64,000 bases of DNA from positions 9,209,001 to 9,273,000 of the forward strand of contig JASXTE010000001.1 of NCBI GenBank assembly GCA_030280995.1, given 5' to 3'. The DNA is from Hemileia vastatrix. Taxonomy: Eukaryota; Basidiomycota; Pucciniomycetes; Pucciniales; Zaghouaniaceae. The translations under genes were made by a program, and so were the position numbers. The notes below the pieces were generated by a model. The model saw only the letters and a list, made by a program, of their open reading frames with translations. It was not told the origin of the DNA and did no database searches. Positions 45,601 to 57,059 of the stretch are shown here, one piece after another. Positions within the stretch are counted from its first letter, which is position 1. Every line of letters starts with the position of its first letter.

Positions 45601-48053
45601 GGCTGATGGTTTATATTGATGATATCATTATATTCTCAAAAACATTTGAGGACCATCTTAAACACCTGTGTAAAGTATTCCAGAAAATGGACGAAATAAA
45701 TATGACACTTGCTTTGAAGAAATGTAAATTTGGTTTCCATTCTTTAAAAGTTCTTGGTCATGTTGTTTCAGGCTTACAGATATGTGTTGACCAGAACAAA
45801 GTGGCAGCCATACAACAGGTGAAAGCTCCTACAACAGTAAGAGAGCTCCAAAGTTTTTTGGGAATGTGTGGATACTATAGACAGTATATTAAGAATTACC
45901 AAGTCATAGCATTACCCCTTACCCAATTAACTAGAAAGGATGTTGCTTTTGTCTGGAATAGTGAAAGACAAAGAGCCTTTGACACTATGAAACACTGTTT
46001 GATGTCAGCACCAATTCTTGCTTTACCTGACTTTGATCAACCATTTGTTTTGTACACTGATGCCAGTTTCATTGGTCTTGGTGCTGCTCTCCATCAAAAA
46101 CAAGTGATAAATGATAAAGTTTCAGAAGTAGTAATTTGTTATATTTCAAGAACCTTGAGAAATAGTGAATTGAAATATGGTGCTACTCAATTAGAGTGTT
46201 TAGCTGTAGTATGGGCTCTGGAAAAGCTTCATTATTACCTAGATGACCAGAAATTTGAACTTGTCACTGACTGCAGTGCAGTTAAATCCCTTTTAAACTT
46301 GAAAACACCTAATAGACATATGTTTAGATGGCAGCTGGCTTTTCAAGAGTACAGAGGGAGAACGACAATTATTCACAGAGCTGGTATTGGTCACTCAAAT
46401 GTGGATATGTTATCAAGGTTACCTTTACCAAATGATGACTCTAATCCTGCTTATGATCCTGAGGATGAAATTATCCATATCCATGGGATATATGTGGTTG
46501 ATATGGAGGAAGAGCTATTACAGCTTATTCTGGAATCATATGATAAGGACAATGACTTGAAAAAGTTATGCACCATATTAAATGATCCAAAGAATGCTTC
46601 AATACAAGCATTAATTAAAACCCTCCCACCAAAGTACCAAAAAGGTTTGGAAAAAGGAAAATTTTCAATTGATGAAGGATATCTATATTATAGAAGAAAG
46701 TTAAGTAATGTTATTGTTATTCCTCCTTCTATGAAAGAAATCATCTTGAAAATTTGTCATGATGACATATTAGCTGGACATTGTGATCTTGAAAAAACAA
46801 TGATCAGAATTAAGAACACTGCTTGGTGGGCTAATATGTCTGAGGACACAAAATTATATGTTGAATCCTGTGATTCATGCCAAAAATCAAAAAGATTAAC
46901 TGGTAAAAGAGCAGGATTAATGCAACATATTGAACCTCCTGATGCTCCATGGCAAATAATAAACATGGATTTTGTAACAGGATTACCTATTGCTGGTAAA
47001 GACAGTTATAACTCTTGTTGGGTTATTGTGGACAGATTCACAAAAATGTGTAAATTTATCCCTACCCACAAGGATGTTTCCACTAAAGAATTAGCTTTCT
47101 TATGGTGGTCTCATATGTTTAATACTGCTGGTTTTCCTAAAGCCATAATCTCTGACAGAGACCCTAAATTTACTTCTGAATTTTGGATGTCTCTGATGGA
47201 TGTTTGTGGTTGTGATCTGAAACTTTCTACTGCCCATCACCCTCAGACTGATGGTTTATCTGAAAGAATGATTCAGACTTTAGAGGACATGATAAGAAGA
47301 TATTGTGCTTTTGGCCTTGAGTATAAAGATAATGACAGATTCACTCATGATTGGGTTACCTTACTTCCTGGGTTAGAATTTGCTTATAATAGCACTGTTC
47401 ATTCTGTTACTCAAAGAAAGCCTTTTGAGCTCTGGCTTGGATATGTTCCTAATACTCCTTCCCAAATTCTCAATAACAAAATACCTAAATTGGATATACA
47501 TCCTGGTGTAAAATCTTTTCTTCAAATGCAACAACTATGCAGAACTCATGCTCAAAAATGTATTGAAAAATCATTTGAATATGAGAAGAAAAGATGGGAC
47601 AAATCCCATAAAGAATACACTTTTAAAAAGGGTGATGAAGTGTTGATTTCTACAGTCCACTTCAACTTACAAGGTAATAACAAATTAAAAGATCCATTTG
47701 TTGGTCCTTTTGTTGTCAGAAGAATGATTGGAGATAATGCAGTTGAAGTTATTCTGTATTCCCCATATGACAGAAAACATCCTGTTTTTCCAATATCTCT
47801 TTTGAAACCTTACACATCCAATAGTGATTTATTTCCAAGAAGGATGGGTAGACCAAAGAAAACCCCAAATGAAATCACTGAGACAGCAGAAATTGAAAAA
47901 ATATTAAATGACAGAATAGTCACTGCTGAGAAAGGTACAGAATACTTATTGAGATTCAAGAATAAATCATCTGAATATGATTCTTGGATACCTGGGAAGG
48001 AGATATCTAATCTTCCTACTCTACTAAAAAAGTATAAGAAGAAAAAATCATAG
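42669..48053 (+). pseudogene. Element C gag-pol polyprotein, one nonsense codon
   Basis: A continuous frame of nearly 1,800 codons with a single TAA at 45,555 inside RT (APSVF-stop-KVMDN), where the family has Gln, so CAA is the likely original. Order: gag (LDQYPTFDGDSSSDWQQF), a zinc knuckle of the C-x2-C-x7-H-x2-C kind (CFKCNKPWQKGHVC), protease (VVLDSGAGGSVVS), RT (CLDGNKGYHQ and VYIDDIIIFSK), RNase H (YTDASFIGLGAAL), integrase HHCC and complete DDE (NMDFVTG, SDRDPKF, GLSERMIQ), a GPF/Y module and a chromodomain ending in KKYKKKKS. It lies between a hairpin-rich leader and polypurine tract plus LTR. It needs only one base change to be open, so it is a recent casualty. The start shown is where the frame opens; the real start may be spliced from the leader gene. 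Confidence 0.92.
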
Positions 48054-48076
48054 CATTTTATTTTTTTATTTTTTTT

Positions 48077-48088
48077 AGAGTGAGGGAG
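48077..48088 (+). promoter_or_regulatory. Polypurine tract of element C
   Basis: AGAGTGAGGGAG just before TGTCAGCC. Confidence 0.8.
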
Positions 48089-48910
48089 TGTCAGCCAGGC
48101 TACTAGACTTACCCAGTGAAATAAGTAATTATTTACTGGATGAAGCCGCACCTTATCATCTTTAATTATTATTTAATTATCATTTAGTTACATTAAAATT
48201 AGTTATAAATTAACTAGTTACAGAATGTTAAAATTAAATTAATTAATTAAATAAATAAGTAAAATTAAAATTATAATTTTGTCCCTTATATTTTTCTCTA
48301 ACACCGTGCTCAATTGACAGGTTGGGAAAAATAAAACTTTATATTTAAAAAAATAAAATACAAAGATAAAATAAGATTTAAATATTCAAATAATATTAAA
48401 TATATACAAAAAAATCAAATTTCTTATTTGGGATTGACATTTACAGTAAATATTAAAAATATTGATGTATTTCTGACATACTCTGTAAATACATCTTTTT
48501 GACGCCTTCTTTTTGGAATAACTTTATTATTTGAAATACTCTTTCTGGAATGTTCTTTTTCTCTCTCTTTTCCTACTGTTTTTAGAATTTGATTTCCGTG
48601 CTTTGTCTCTCCTTTGCCTATAAAAGGCCTCTCTTTTTGTTGTCTTTTGATCATTCTATCTTACCAAACCATTTTATTACAACAACAACCAATAAAAACT
48701 TATTCTTATATTCTATATCATTAGTATTTACAATAGCGTAATTCTAATTTATAAATTATATTAATATTTTAATCCTACCTCTTTTTATTGAGTAAAACAA
48801 TCATCTTTGAATTAAGAAATACGTACAAATTTGTTGAGAATCCATTTAAACCTTTTAAATCCTCGTAGAACTTCGCACCAAAACTTTTAGACTAAAAGCG
48901 TACCTTGACA
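48089..48910 (+). repeat. 3' LTR of element C
   Basis: 822 bp, TGTCAGCC...CCTTGACA, with TATA box TATAAAAG at 48,619-48,626. The target duplication ATACC follows at 48,911. Confidence 0.95.
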
Positions 48911-49211
48911 ATACCAAAAGTAAGAAAATTGGTGTCATTGGTATCAGTGTGAATTTTATTGTGAAATCCAGAATGAGTGATAATAACATTAGAAAATAAA
49001 AGATATTTGTGGCTGATATCTTCCCATTCAGAGTCACACCAATTTGGTATTCCAACTTTGGTTGCAAGTTCATGATTTTTTTCAAATTCTTTATTACAGT
49101 GCTTTTTGAGTCGAAGAGCAAGAAAAGAGTTAAAGGAAGGTAGAGTGTCCCATAAGCGAAAATCTTCATCTTTTTGAGCTTTAGTGATATTCTTGAGAAA
49201 CGAATATATGC
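48911..49211 (-). pseudogene. Tet-like 2OG-Fe(II) oxygenase, catalytic part of interrupted copy 1
   Basis: An exon preceded by an AG acceptor (CATATAG) at about 49,212; it reads GIYSFLKNITKAQKDEDFRL, then SFNSFLALRLKKHC, ATKVGIPNWCDSEWEDIS and ITHSGFHNKIHTDTND, which carries the H-x-D iron ligands of the 2OG oxygenase fold (HTD). At 48,911 gypsy C interrupts the codon after TNFLTFG; the frame resumes at 26,516. Family members of this kind oxidise methyl groups on bases in other lineages, but fungal expansions are largely uncharacterised, so activity here is inference. Upstream exons seen in copy 2 (a GWRHGFEKGKSFG exon) are missing here, so the copy was already 5'-damaged. Confidence 0.75.
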
Positions 49212-50878
49212 CTATATGATTGAAATTCCTAGATAATAATCATATAAGAGTTTCAGAATCCTTATCCTCTAAATATGCAATATAAAAATGTGAAATAAGA
49301 CAAGTGAAATTTGGAAAAAAGGCTTCAAAGGTCAAAATCTCAGCAACCACTGAACCTAATTCAAACCTGTTTGAGGGAAATGAAAGATATGCTTTAGTAG
49401 AATCTTCAGTTAAAGGACATGTGATTTAAATAAACCTAACCCTAATTTGTTACATAAAAAAATGAAATAAAAATTTAAATTGGGAAAAAAAAGGCTCAAC
49501 TTTAACGGTCAATATCTCAGCAACCACTGAATCAAATTCAAATCTGTTTGTGGGAAATGAAAGGTAGCCTTCAGGAGAATCTTCAGTAAAAAGAACATTA
49601 GATTTGAATAAACCTAACCCTAATTCCGAGTCTGATTTTCAAAATTTTACAAAAACTTGAAAAGTGGTAATGAAGATGAGATCAAAAGGAGTTTTATAAG
49701 TTCACTGTTATCCAGATAAGATTCATACATATATTTAAGTATGAACTTTTCATAAAAGGAATGAGATATCATATAGGCATGAAAAAAAGGAGATGAAACT
49801 TACCTTGATTGAAAAGTAGGAAAAATAGAGTGAGAAAGATTGATGTTGGAATTGTGGGGAAATTGAATATGGAGTAAGTGAAATGCATAAAGAATGTGCA
49901 ATGTATGTGTTTCAATGAAATGGAGCCAAAAAAAAGTGAAATAAGGGAAAGGGGGATAATGACCATGCCAAGGAGGGATGAAGAGTAGGGTGATGGAGCT
50001 AAAAAAGAAAGTAAAGAGTACAAGAAAAAAAAGGTTAATTATACCATTGAAATCCAAAATAACCACTTACAAAAAAATTTAGATAAAAAAAATAAAATAA
50101 ACAGAAAAAAACAAAAAAAATTATAATTAGTAATCAAAAAATCAAAAAAAAGAATAAAGTGACTTACCTGGAGAGATGAGATGACAAAATGAATGAAACC
50201 AAATTGTTTGAGGGATGTTGGAGGAGAATAGGAAAAGGATATGAGGGATGAATGAAAAAAAAACACTGACAAAATATGTGATTTCAGAAAATATGCGATT
50301 TCATGTTGAGCTGGTGAAAGAAAACCAATGAGCCATCCAAAAAAAAAAATTTCACCGTAAATTCCAAAAAAAATGAATATGCAACAAACCAAAATACCAA
50401 CCCAAGTGAATGAAGTACACAAAGAGGACATTTGGAGAGTACAAAATGGTATGGGAAAGAAAGGGATGATGTGGCCAACATGTGGTTTTGAAAAAAAAAA
50501 TCTCGAAAAAAGTGCTGATTTGAGGTCAGAACTGACACCCATAGAAAAAAGATTAAGAAGTAGAAGAAATAAGTAAAAAAGAATGTAAACATGCCTGGTC
50601 AAAATATTGAAAATTTCAGGAAGGGGTGTGTGCCGAGGATTGATGGGTAGGTAGCGAGGAAGGTCAGTGTGTCACATGTGACAGGGATGGGGTAAGAAAG
50701 GAAGGGATGTTTTGTGGCCAAAATGTGGTTGTGAAAAAAAACGGGAAAAAAGTGCTGATTTGAGGTCATAACTGACACCCTTTTTTGAAATAAGTGACTT
50801 TTTTGCAAAATTTAAGTGCTGATTTGGTTTGAAATCCACACTTAAGTTAAGTGCGGATTTGCCAGAACTGACACCCCC
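49212..50878 (-). other. Upstream part of Tet-like copy 1 and right end of the DNA transposon
   Basis: Holds a probable 5' exon on the minus strand ending at a GTAAGT donor near 49,801 (...SNINLSHSIFPTFQSR), which matches the exon ending near 60,158 in copy 2. A tandem duplication of about 135 bp, spaced 173 bp, lies at 49,313-49,623, each copy ending in CCTAACCCTAAT. A second tandem duplication lies at 50,390-50,790, each copy ending GTGCTGATTTGAGGTC and then the ACTGACACCC found in the TIR. No intact gene. Confidence 0.45.
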
Positions 50879-50884
50879 TAATAT

Positions 50885-51199
50885 ATGTTTTAATTATTTT
50901 ATTTTTATTTTATTTTATTGTATTTAATTTAATTTTATTTTATTTTATTTAAAGTTTTTAAATTTAGTTTTAAAGAAGTATACAGAAATTAGAAATTGAA
51001 AAAGGAATAGATAAAAGAATTTAAGATTTAAATTATTATGAAGTTTTAAGCTTTAGTTTGAAATATATGTTATGGATTTAAGTTTTTAAGTTTTTAGAAA
51101 AGAAAAGAAAAAGAGAGAAGAAAAGAAACAGAAAAGAGAAAGAAAGAACAAAAGAATTTAAGGTTTAGGTTTTGAAGGATATTTTAAGTGAAAAGATTT
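50885..51199. repeat. Low-complexity T-rich then purine-rich tract
   Basis: (TTTTA)n-like sequence followed by AAAAGAAAAG-type purine runs between the DNA transposon and element D. No gene. Confidence 0.6.
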
Positions 51200-52644
51200 G
51201 ATAATTTCAGGAGCATTAGAAACGTTAATGGCTGGTTCCCAGGATTTCTTATTAGTATCATCAAGGTAGCCTTCCCATTCCATGAGGTATTAAAGTTTCC
51301 CTTTGTGACTTCTTGAATCAAGAATCAGGCTTACTTCCCACTCTAGATGATCTTCTAATTCTACCAGTTCCAGAGGAGGATGGTTCTTGCACAGGTATAT
51401 TTCTCGAGCCAGTTCCAAGAGAGATACATGAAAAACAGGATGAATTGATTGCCACTTTGGAGGTAGCTTGAGTCAAAATGCATTTTTTGAGGTTTCAGCA
51501 TTAATTTCAAATGGACCCAAGCTCTTCTCAGATAGTTTCCTAGATGGTCAAGTTTTTCAAATATTTTTTGCATCAAGCCATACTTTGTCACCTGGTTTAA
51601 AGAGTGGAGAAGATTGTCAATTTTTGTTGGCCTGTTCCCTATACCTTCAATTTGCCGCTTCCAAGTTAAATTGAAGTTTGCCTTGAAGTCATGAAATTTT
51701 TTGAAGATAATTTTCAGCAGGATGATTTATTCCTACATGAATAAGATTGAATCAAGGATGTTGTCCATAGATATTTTTGAAGGGAGATTTTTTTGTCGAA
51801 GAATGTGTCTAGTTGTTACAAGCAAATTTGGCCAATGGTAGCCATGTAGTCCAATCGTCTTGTTAATAGTTAACATACATTTGAAGATATTGTTTGGGGA
51901 TTTGATTAAATCTTTCCTTTTGCCCATCAGTTCAGGGTGATAAGCAGTAGAAAGATTCCTCATAATATTGAATTGTCGACATAATTGAGTCCAGAAAGTA
52001 GAAACAAACAAAGAACCCCTATCTGAAATAATATCATTGGGTAATCCATGTTTAGAAAATATGTGTTCTAGAAATAATTTTGCTAAATCCTCTGCTGTTG
52101 CAGTAGTAACAGTTTTAATGAAAATAGACATTTTATAAAATCTATCAACTATAATTAATATACTATCAAAATTATCTGATTGAGGTAATTGAGAAATGAA
52201 ATCCATAGAAATTGATTCCCAATGTTTAGAGGGAATTGGAAGTGGTTGAAGCAACCCATACTTCCTATGTCAAGGTACCTTGTTCCTATTACATTCATAA
52301 CAGGCTTTAATAAAGATCTTAATTTCTCTAGTAATTCCTGGCCAGAAAAAATCCCTTGCTATTAACTGGTAGTTTTTGTCAACCTTAAAATGACCAGCTA
52401 ACAGAGAATCATGTCTACTATTTAAAATCCTTAATTTTATATCTTTATCATTGGGGACAACTACTCTACCTTTGAATACTAATAGACCTAATTTGATACT
52501 GAATCTCTTGGCCCCTTTCCTTGAGAGTATTTTGTCTTTCATCCCCACACAATATTCATTATTTTCTTGAGCTTCTTGAATGTTGGATAGTGGATTTTGA
52601 ATTGTTTGAGTTTTCATTGTATTTAGTTGATGAGTTGTTAACAT
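51200..52644 (-). pseudogene. Element D integrase and chromodomain relic
   Basis: HHCC region at 52,270-52,440 (DSLLAGHFKVDKNYQL and CYECNRNKVP), DDE core at 51,990-52,250 with the first two Asp kept (SMDFISQLP, SDRGSLFVSTFW) but the Glu region altered (TAYHPELMGKRKD). A chromodomain lies at about 51,200-51,310 (MEWEGYLDD, SWEPAINVSNAPE). A stop near 52,260 and further stops after 51,733 break it. Confidence 0.75.
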
Positions 52645-52871
52645 TGATTCATTGAAAATGGATATGACATTTGCTGGGTTCTTGTTAGCGAATTCCTCCC
52701 CCCACTCTGGGTAAACTTCATCTTGATGTGATAATATGTCTGGAACTACACAATTTTTTCCCAGGAAATAGGTAATAGTAAAAGAAAATTCAGATAAGAA
52801 TTCAGCCCATCTGGCTTGACATCAAATCAAGAATTTGGAAGACATAAAGTATTTTAAAGCATTATTATCTG

Positions 52872-54740
52872 TTAAAATTTGAAAAGAACTATTAAGGCTG
52901 AGAAGAAAAGAACACCATTTTTCAGACAATGAATAATAGCAAGTAACTCTTCATCATGAATTTTGTAATTTAACTCTGCTGCAATCAATTTGTGTGATTC
53001 CAATACAACAGGATGAAACAATTTTGTTTCAGGATTTAATTGGGATATAACCCCTGAAATAGCATAATCACTAGCATCTGTCTCGACAATTGTTGAAGCA
53101 GAAGGATCAAAATGTTGAAGAATTGGAGCTGTGGGGAACACCGACTTCAATGCTTCAAATTCCTTTTGTGCTGTATCAGTGAAAACAAAGGGAATATCTT
53201 TTCTAAGAAGAGAAGTGAGATTTGTAATAGTTTTAGAGTAATCTTTAATAAATCTTCTATAGAAATTAGCAAAACCTAAAAACCCTTGTATAGAGTTTAC
53301 AGATTTTGGCTCTGGCCATTCCAATATTTTATTAACTTTTCTATCATCCATGACAAGGCCATCAGTTGATAATGTAAAACGTAAAAAGTCAATAGACTTT
53401 AGGTGGAATTCACACTTAGTGTGCTTGGAGTAGAAACCATGCTCTCAAAGACAATTGAGAACCTGTTGGACATGTTCAATATGTTCCTCAAGGGTCTTTG
53501 AAAAAATTAAAATATCATCTAGATAGACAACGAAAAATTGTTCAAAAACATCATGAAAGATATCATTGACAAAAGTTTTAAAAGTTGAGGGTGTGTTAGA
53601 TAAACCAAAAGGCATAACTAAATATTTAAAACTACCAAACCTAGTGTGCATTGCTGTTAAAGGTTCATGGACTTCAGCAATCCGTATAAGATTGTAAGCG
53701 CCTCTTAAATAAATTTTAGAAAAGAAATTAGCACCACTTAAAAAAGTAAGGAGTAAAGACATAGGAGGAACTGGATATGCGTTCTTCTTAGTCACTGCAT
53801 TGAGTTTTCTATAATCAACACATGACCTAAGAATTCCATCCTTTTTCTTGACAAAAAGAGCTGGAGAGCCGGTTGGGGATTTACTGGCTTGAATGAAAAC
53901 TTTTGCCACATTCTCTGAAATGTAGTCTCAAAGAACTTGGGATTCATCTTTCAATAGGGAGTAGACAGGACCTACTAGCTCTATTTGATGATTGTAGGGT
54001 CAATGAGGCAGTAGCTTGAAGGCCTTACAGACTGAAAATACATTGAGGAAGTCATGATAAACTTCTGGTAGATTTGATTTAATGGCTTCAATATTAATTT
54101 TGTCATCCTCTCCATCCTTGAAGGAGTCTGTTGAGGGTAGACCTGAATTTAGAGAGCAAGTATCATTTACCTCAAGACTATTGAAAACCTCTTTGAGTGA
54201 AGTAACCAAGCTAGAAAGGTTAGCCAAGTTCTTATTTAGAGAAAAATAAGATGGTTTCAGATCATCTGGCAGAGATATGTCCTCTAGCAAGACTGGGTCA
54301 GATGGGTTGTTTAACTCCCTGTTGACTTTCATTGAAGAATCTGAAATATACTTAGAGTGAGGGGTGATCAATCCCTCTAACCAATTAATGTCAGGATTCC
54401 AATGCATTAAAAATTCATGGCCAAGAATGGTATTTTCCATCCTCAGTGAATCCAAGACTGTTAATTCCCACTTGAAGGAGGGAAAATTTGGAAATATGAA
54501 AACCCATAAAACATTCTTACTAACCCAATACTTGGGCTCCTCTGATTCAACCAAATAAATTGGAATCTTATTGGTATCTAAAAATGTCAGCTTATGTTCT
54601 CAGCAAAAGATAAACTGATAAATGAAATTGAAGCTCCAGAGTCAATGAGACAACTGAAGGGTATATCCTCCTTAAAAAGAATAAATCTCAAATGGTTAAT
54701 TGCAACTCAAGTCCTTAAGACATGGAGGTTCTGTGCACTT
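52872..54740 (-). pseudogene. Element D protease, RT and RNase H relic
   Basis: Protease CLIDSGASISFIS near 54,640. RT at 53,445-53,909 has DYRKLNAVTKKNAYP and VYLDDILIFSK, but the block A aspartate is Tyr (FSKIYLRGAYN). RNase H-side sequence at 52,872-53,351 includes FLGFANFYRRFIKDYS and VETDASDYAISGV. Stops and frame changes separate the parts. Confidence 0.78.
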
Positions 54741-54783
54741 GGAGTAATAAAATAGTTTGCTTTTCACACAAGTAAACTATTCT

Positions 54784-55991
54784 CTAGTTTTTTGAATTCA
54801 AGCTTTTACCTTCCCTTTCCTTCAATTTTGCACAGTCTTCCAACTTGTGTTTACCCCCACAATACATACATAACCCATTATCTGCCTGTATTTTTCTTTC
54901 AGCTTCTTTTAGTTCCCCTTTTGGAACCAATACCTTACTGATATCACCAGGAGTTGAGCTTTTAGGTTTAAAATTTTCCTTTCCCTTGTGACTGGGTTTG
55001 GATTGGGTCAATTGGGTTGGTTGGGAATGATTGTTCAAAGGAGTCCCAGATTTGAAATTTGAACCATGAGATTTTTGCATGTGACGCCTTTATTGAATTT
55101 GTCCTTGATGCGCGCCATTGATTTTGAGGGTCATATCCATTAAGTCCGTAAAGCTCTCCATTTTACGCCTGTGAATATTCAATTGGTCCAGAATCCTCAA
55201 AGGAAGTCCCTTTTTGAAATTATATTTGAGGGAAGCATCATTCCAACTAACTTGAGTTTTTAAAGCCCTGAAATTTTATATATACTCAGAAGCTTTACCA
55301 TTATTTCTCATACAAAGGAAATCAAATTCAATCTCCGCGTTTTCAGTTTCATTGGGGTCACCAAACAATGTAAAAAGTTGATCCTCAAACTTTTCCCAAT
55401 TATTAATGAGTAAGTGAGGTTCTCTCAAAGAAAGCATGAGTAGAAAAGGCTCAAAACACCATGAAACCTTTCCTGATAAGTAAGAAGAGGCATAAATGAC
55501 CTTGGAGCAATCTGTACTAAAGGTTTGAGAGTCATTGTGGTATAGTAGCTTGCATGTCTTCAAGAAAGGACACAATCTGTGAGGATGCTCTCCATAAAAC
55601 TTGTCTGGAGATTTCATTGAAGGAATTTTGAATTTAGATTCTTCAGATGAGGCAGGATTAGTGAGGGTCTTAACCAGGAGTTTCATGAAGTCCTCCAATG
55701 AAGTATTTGGGCCAGGGCTTGAAGATTGGCCTGAAGGTTGGCAGCTGGGGCTGATGGTGCCTTGTGCATAGTATCCATGCCTTCATATTCTTCACTGGAA
55801 TCCTCAAAATCCTGAGGAATTTCCTTTAAAAATTTAATTGAATGTTTGGGCTCCCTTACATCAAGAGGTTTGAGGGAGTGAGTGAGAGAAACAGGACATA
55901 ATGAGGTTGGCCTATCCCTAGCACAAGCTCTAGTAATAGCACCAATGGGAGGAGGAGTGCGTTGAAAAGGCGCCATATTTAGATTTAGCAC
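54784..55991 (-). pseudogene. Element D gag relic
   Basis: Starts at the ATG near 55,975 (MAPFQRTPPPIGAITRACAR). A gag-type domain follows (SPDKFYGEHPHRLCPFLKTC, then WCFEPFLL), and a knuckle-like CMYCGGKHKLEDC, one residue shorter than the usual C-x2-C-x4-H-x4-C. Two frame changes. Confidence 0.7.
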
Positions 55992-57059
55992 CTGAAAATC
56001 TTAGTAGTACAAAGAATGAAAACTACATAGAATTAAATTATACTGTCACCAGACAACCTACAAACAAGGTCAAGGATGATCCCAAAGTAAGTGAGATGAA
56101 AGGGTGAGTGAAACTACAACTTCAAAGCACAGAGGATTACTTTGAGGAAATAATTTGAAGATAGAACTTAGTAACTAGACTGGCTCCTAATATTCTTTGA
56201 GGAATATTTAATTTATAATGTAGGAACACTAACTATTGTGGTAATCTCACAAAGGAAAGATTTAAGTATTTAGGATTTTAGTAAAATTGATTATTAAGAA
56301 AGAAAAGGACAAATATAATAATATTCTAATAAGAATTTAACTACTATCAAAAATATATTTTATAATTTAATTCTAGAGAAAGTCAAAACAAAGTAACCCC
56401 CTTTAAAAATCCTATTCCTCCTCACACTTACCCATTAACCAACCAGCCACCATATTACTCACAGACCCATTTAATCCACCAGAATTCCCAATTACTAATT
56501 AATCTAACCTTATAATCCTTCTTTACTGCTCCTACTTCCCAGACCTTTTAATTAACCTCAGACCCACAATTACCCCTTTTGAATATTGACTCAACTTTAG
56601 TGCTATAGCGTGCTTAGATTGCTTATGTTTGAAAAGTATAAGCATATTTAAATTTTAGATACTTTATAGTTTGAATAGTGCAGCTAATTCAAGAACACAA
56701 TAGAATGTAATATTTACAATATTGATTTTTTCATATTGCTAGGAGTTAGTTTTGAATAGTGGTGTAATTGAAGTATTGTTTCTTTGAGTGTCATTTGGTA
56801 CATGACACATTTCATGATTGATACTAAATAATCTTCTTGTACACTTAAAGGATGAATGGAACAATCTTTATGAAGACAAATTTCCCAAACCACACCCAAC
56901 TATTGAATCATCCTCCAGCTCTTCATCCCAACCTGGTGAAATGTGTGCTAAAATTTTCCCTATCACTCTTGCTCACTTTGCAAATACAGATTGATTATCT
57001 ACTAGTACGAAAGTTTTTTCTTTATTTCTTCTTTAATATCATTATGAAAGTCTTTTAAA
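55992..57059. other. AT-rich region upstream of element D
   Basis: Probably the 5' leader and LTR position of element D, but I find no repeat partner. Only short chance frames. Confidence 0.35.

Larger units (their letters stand above)
26512..48910 (+). mobile_element. Ty3/gypsy element C (8.8 kb without its own insertion)
   Basis: LTRs of about 822 bp (26,512-26,572 joined to 40,207-40,970; and 48,089-48,910), a 5-bp target duplication ATACC on both flanks, a polypurine tract identical to that of element A, a spliced leader gene and one long gag-pol frame with a single stop. The two LTRs differ at only about six positions by eye (under 1%), so the insertion is young. Element B has inserted in the 5' LTR. 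Confidence 0.93.
24758..50878. mobile_element. Harbinger-like DNA transposon carrying a Tet-like oxygenase gene (about 3.7 kb without its insertions)
   Basis: Terminal inverted repeats are perfect over 31 bp and start GGGGGTGTCAGTTCTGGCAA; TAATA flanks both ends (AAT if the TIR begins one base earlier). Just inside both ends lie hairpins built on AAATCCGCACTT. Between the ends, after removing gypsy C (26,512-48,910 plus 5 bp), about 3,717 bp remain. They hold a truncated PIF/Harbinger transposase near the left end (plus) and a Tet-like 2OG oxygenase gene (minus) over most of the rest. Tandem duplications lie at 49,313-49,623 and 50,390-50,790. The two genes converge. Non-autonomous status is inferred from the truncated transposase. 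Confidence 0.75.
51200..55991 (-). mobile_element. Decayed chromoviral Ty3/gypsy (element D), no LTRs recognised
   Basis: Minus-strand gag, protease, RT, RNase H, integrase and chromodomain remnants in canonical order, with several stops and at least three frame changes. I could not find paired LTRs. It is clearly older than B and C. Confidence 0.75.

Noticed and set aside
50039..50602. Open frame of 187 codons, Phe-rich, minus strand
   Set aside because: Arises from A-rich sequence; contains one probable short exon of the Tet-like gene but is not itself a gene.
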